From positions 1-21,002 of the forward strand of contig CAZFEY010000010.1 in NCBI GenBank assembly GCA_964518135.1: DNA of 21,002 nucleotides, written 5' to 3'. The translations under genes and the position numbers were made by a program. The stretch is from 2-12-FULL-40-12 sp964518135. Its GTDB lineage: Bacteria; Patescibacteriota; Minisyncoccia; Minisyncoccales; 2-12-FULL-40-12. Below the pieces are notes generated by a model, which was not told the origin of the DNA, searched no databases, and saw only the letters and a list, made by a program, of their open reading frames with translations. Numbering within the stretch: position 1 is the stretch's first letter; every line of letters starts with the position of its first letter. This document shows positions 20,398 through 21,002 of the stretch, in pieces.

Positions 20398-20994
20398 TTA
20401 TCCCCTGATTTCAAGCAGCGTTCCTTTTCTACCAGGAAGAGCTCCTTTAATCGCTAATATAGATTTTTCGGGATCAATTTTAATAATTTTCAAATTCTTG
20501 GTCGTTACTCTCGCATTACCGGCCCGTCCTGGTAATTTCCTTCCTTTAATAACTCTTTGAGGGAAAGAAGAACCGACAGAGCCCGGAGATCTTTGTTCGT
20601 GCTTCACGCCATGGGTCGCATTTCTACCAGAAAAACCCCATTTTTTTACCACACCAGCAAAACCTTTTCCCTTAGACACACCTGCTACCTTTATAGCCCC
20701 TCCTTCCTGAAAGGTCGCGACACCAATTGTGTCTCCAATTTTATATTGAGACAAATCAATACCATTACCAAATTCCCTGATATATCTAAATGGCTTTTTC
20801 TTCATTGATTTTCCAACCTTGTTGTCTTTTAACTTTTGGAATCCAATCTGAATAGCTTCATAGCCATCTACTTCTTTGGTCTTTATCTGGGTTATTTCGC
20901 ATGGTCCAGCCTCAATCAAGGTCACGGGAATGTGTTTCCCTTCTTCGTCGAAAATCTGAGTCATTCCTAATTTAAGCCCCAGAATAAATTTCAT
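20398..20994 (-). CDS. rplC: 50S ribosomal protein L3
   Basis: L3 is an early assembly protein that reaches the peptidyl-transferase centre. The 198-residue protein starts MKFILGLKLGMTQIFDEEG and has the conserved GVSKGKGFAGVVKKWGFSG, the central loop THGVKHEQRSPGSVGSSFPQ, and KGRKLPGRAGNARVT. The ATG at 20994 is eight bases from the right edge, so the preceding gene (expected rpsJ, S10) and the operon promoter are outside the window. Confidence 0.97.
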   Translation of the reverse strand: MKFILGLKLGMTQIFDEEGKHIPVTLIEAGPCEITQIKTKEVDGYEAIQIGFQKLKDNKVGKSMKKKPFRYIREFGNGIDLSQYKIGDTIGVATFQEGGAIKVAGVSKGKGFAGVVKKWGFSGRNATHGVKHEQRSPGSVGSSFPQRVIKGRKLPGRAGNARVTTKNLKIIKIDPEKSILAIKGALPGRKGTLLEIRG

Positions 20995-21002
20995 AATATT
21001 TT

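Overview
The window is a bacterial ribosomal-protein locus, and every protein-coding gene I can support lies on the minus strand. It most probably comes from a Candidate Phyla Radiation (Patescibacteria) bacterium, and Parcubacteria is my best guess within that group. This rests on four observations: rpmD (L30) is missing between S5 and L15; alanyl-tRNA synthetase is short (561 aa) and lacks the C-terminal domain; a PilM-like ATPase is paired with a single-pass protein carrying a baseplate-J-like region; and the composition is AT-rich with few strong Shine-Dalgarno sites. I could not test the phylum with a tree.

Read in the direction of transcription (right to left), the S10/spc operon runs L3, L4, L23, L2, S19, L22, S3, L16, L29, S17, L14, L24, L5, S14, S8, L6, L18, S5, L15, SecY, a divergent adenylate kinase and methionine aminopeptidase (20994 to 9062). 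It continues without an obvious break into a family-2 glycosyltransferase, GalT, triosephosphate isomerase and a YkuK/DUF458 RNase-H-like protein (9042 to 5905). A long RNA hairpin (5866-5919) follows. Next is a small all-helical protein of unknown function with a consensus Shine-Dalgarno site and its own terminator. A separate unit then carries alaS, the PilM-like ATPase and the membrane protein (5284 to 1018). It ends in a hairpin whose 3' arm overlaps the -35 box of a near-consensus promoter for infA-rpmJ-rpsM-rpsK, the start of the alpha operon, which runs off the left edge.

The most unusual feature is a family of short tandem repeats. It occurs in seven places: 641-699, 3411-3458, 5325-5450, 14533-14592, 15180-15211, 18039-18125 and 18461-18547. 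Each unit is about 20-27 bp and is built round a 10-bp near-palindrome with a C-NN-G centre. In the longer units this alternates with a second small dyad (TTC-loop-GAA). The arrays fill every large gap in the otherwise tightly packed ribosomal operon. Several supply the stop codon of the preceding gene, and one copy lies in frame inside the PilM-like gene. A different REP-like palindrome sits in frame inside the glycosyltransferase gene. I do not recognise the first family.

No stretch of 300 bases or more lacks a gene. The longest gap (5285-5496, 212 bases) holds the alaS promoter, a repeat array and a terminator. I found no tRNA, rRNA, CRISPR array or transposase.
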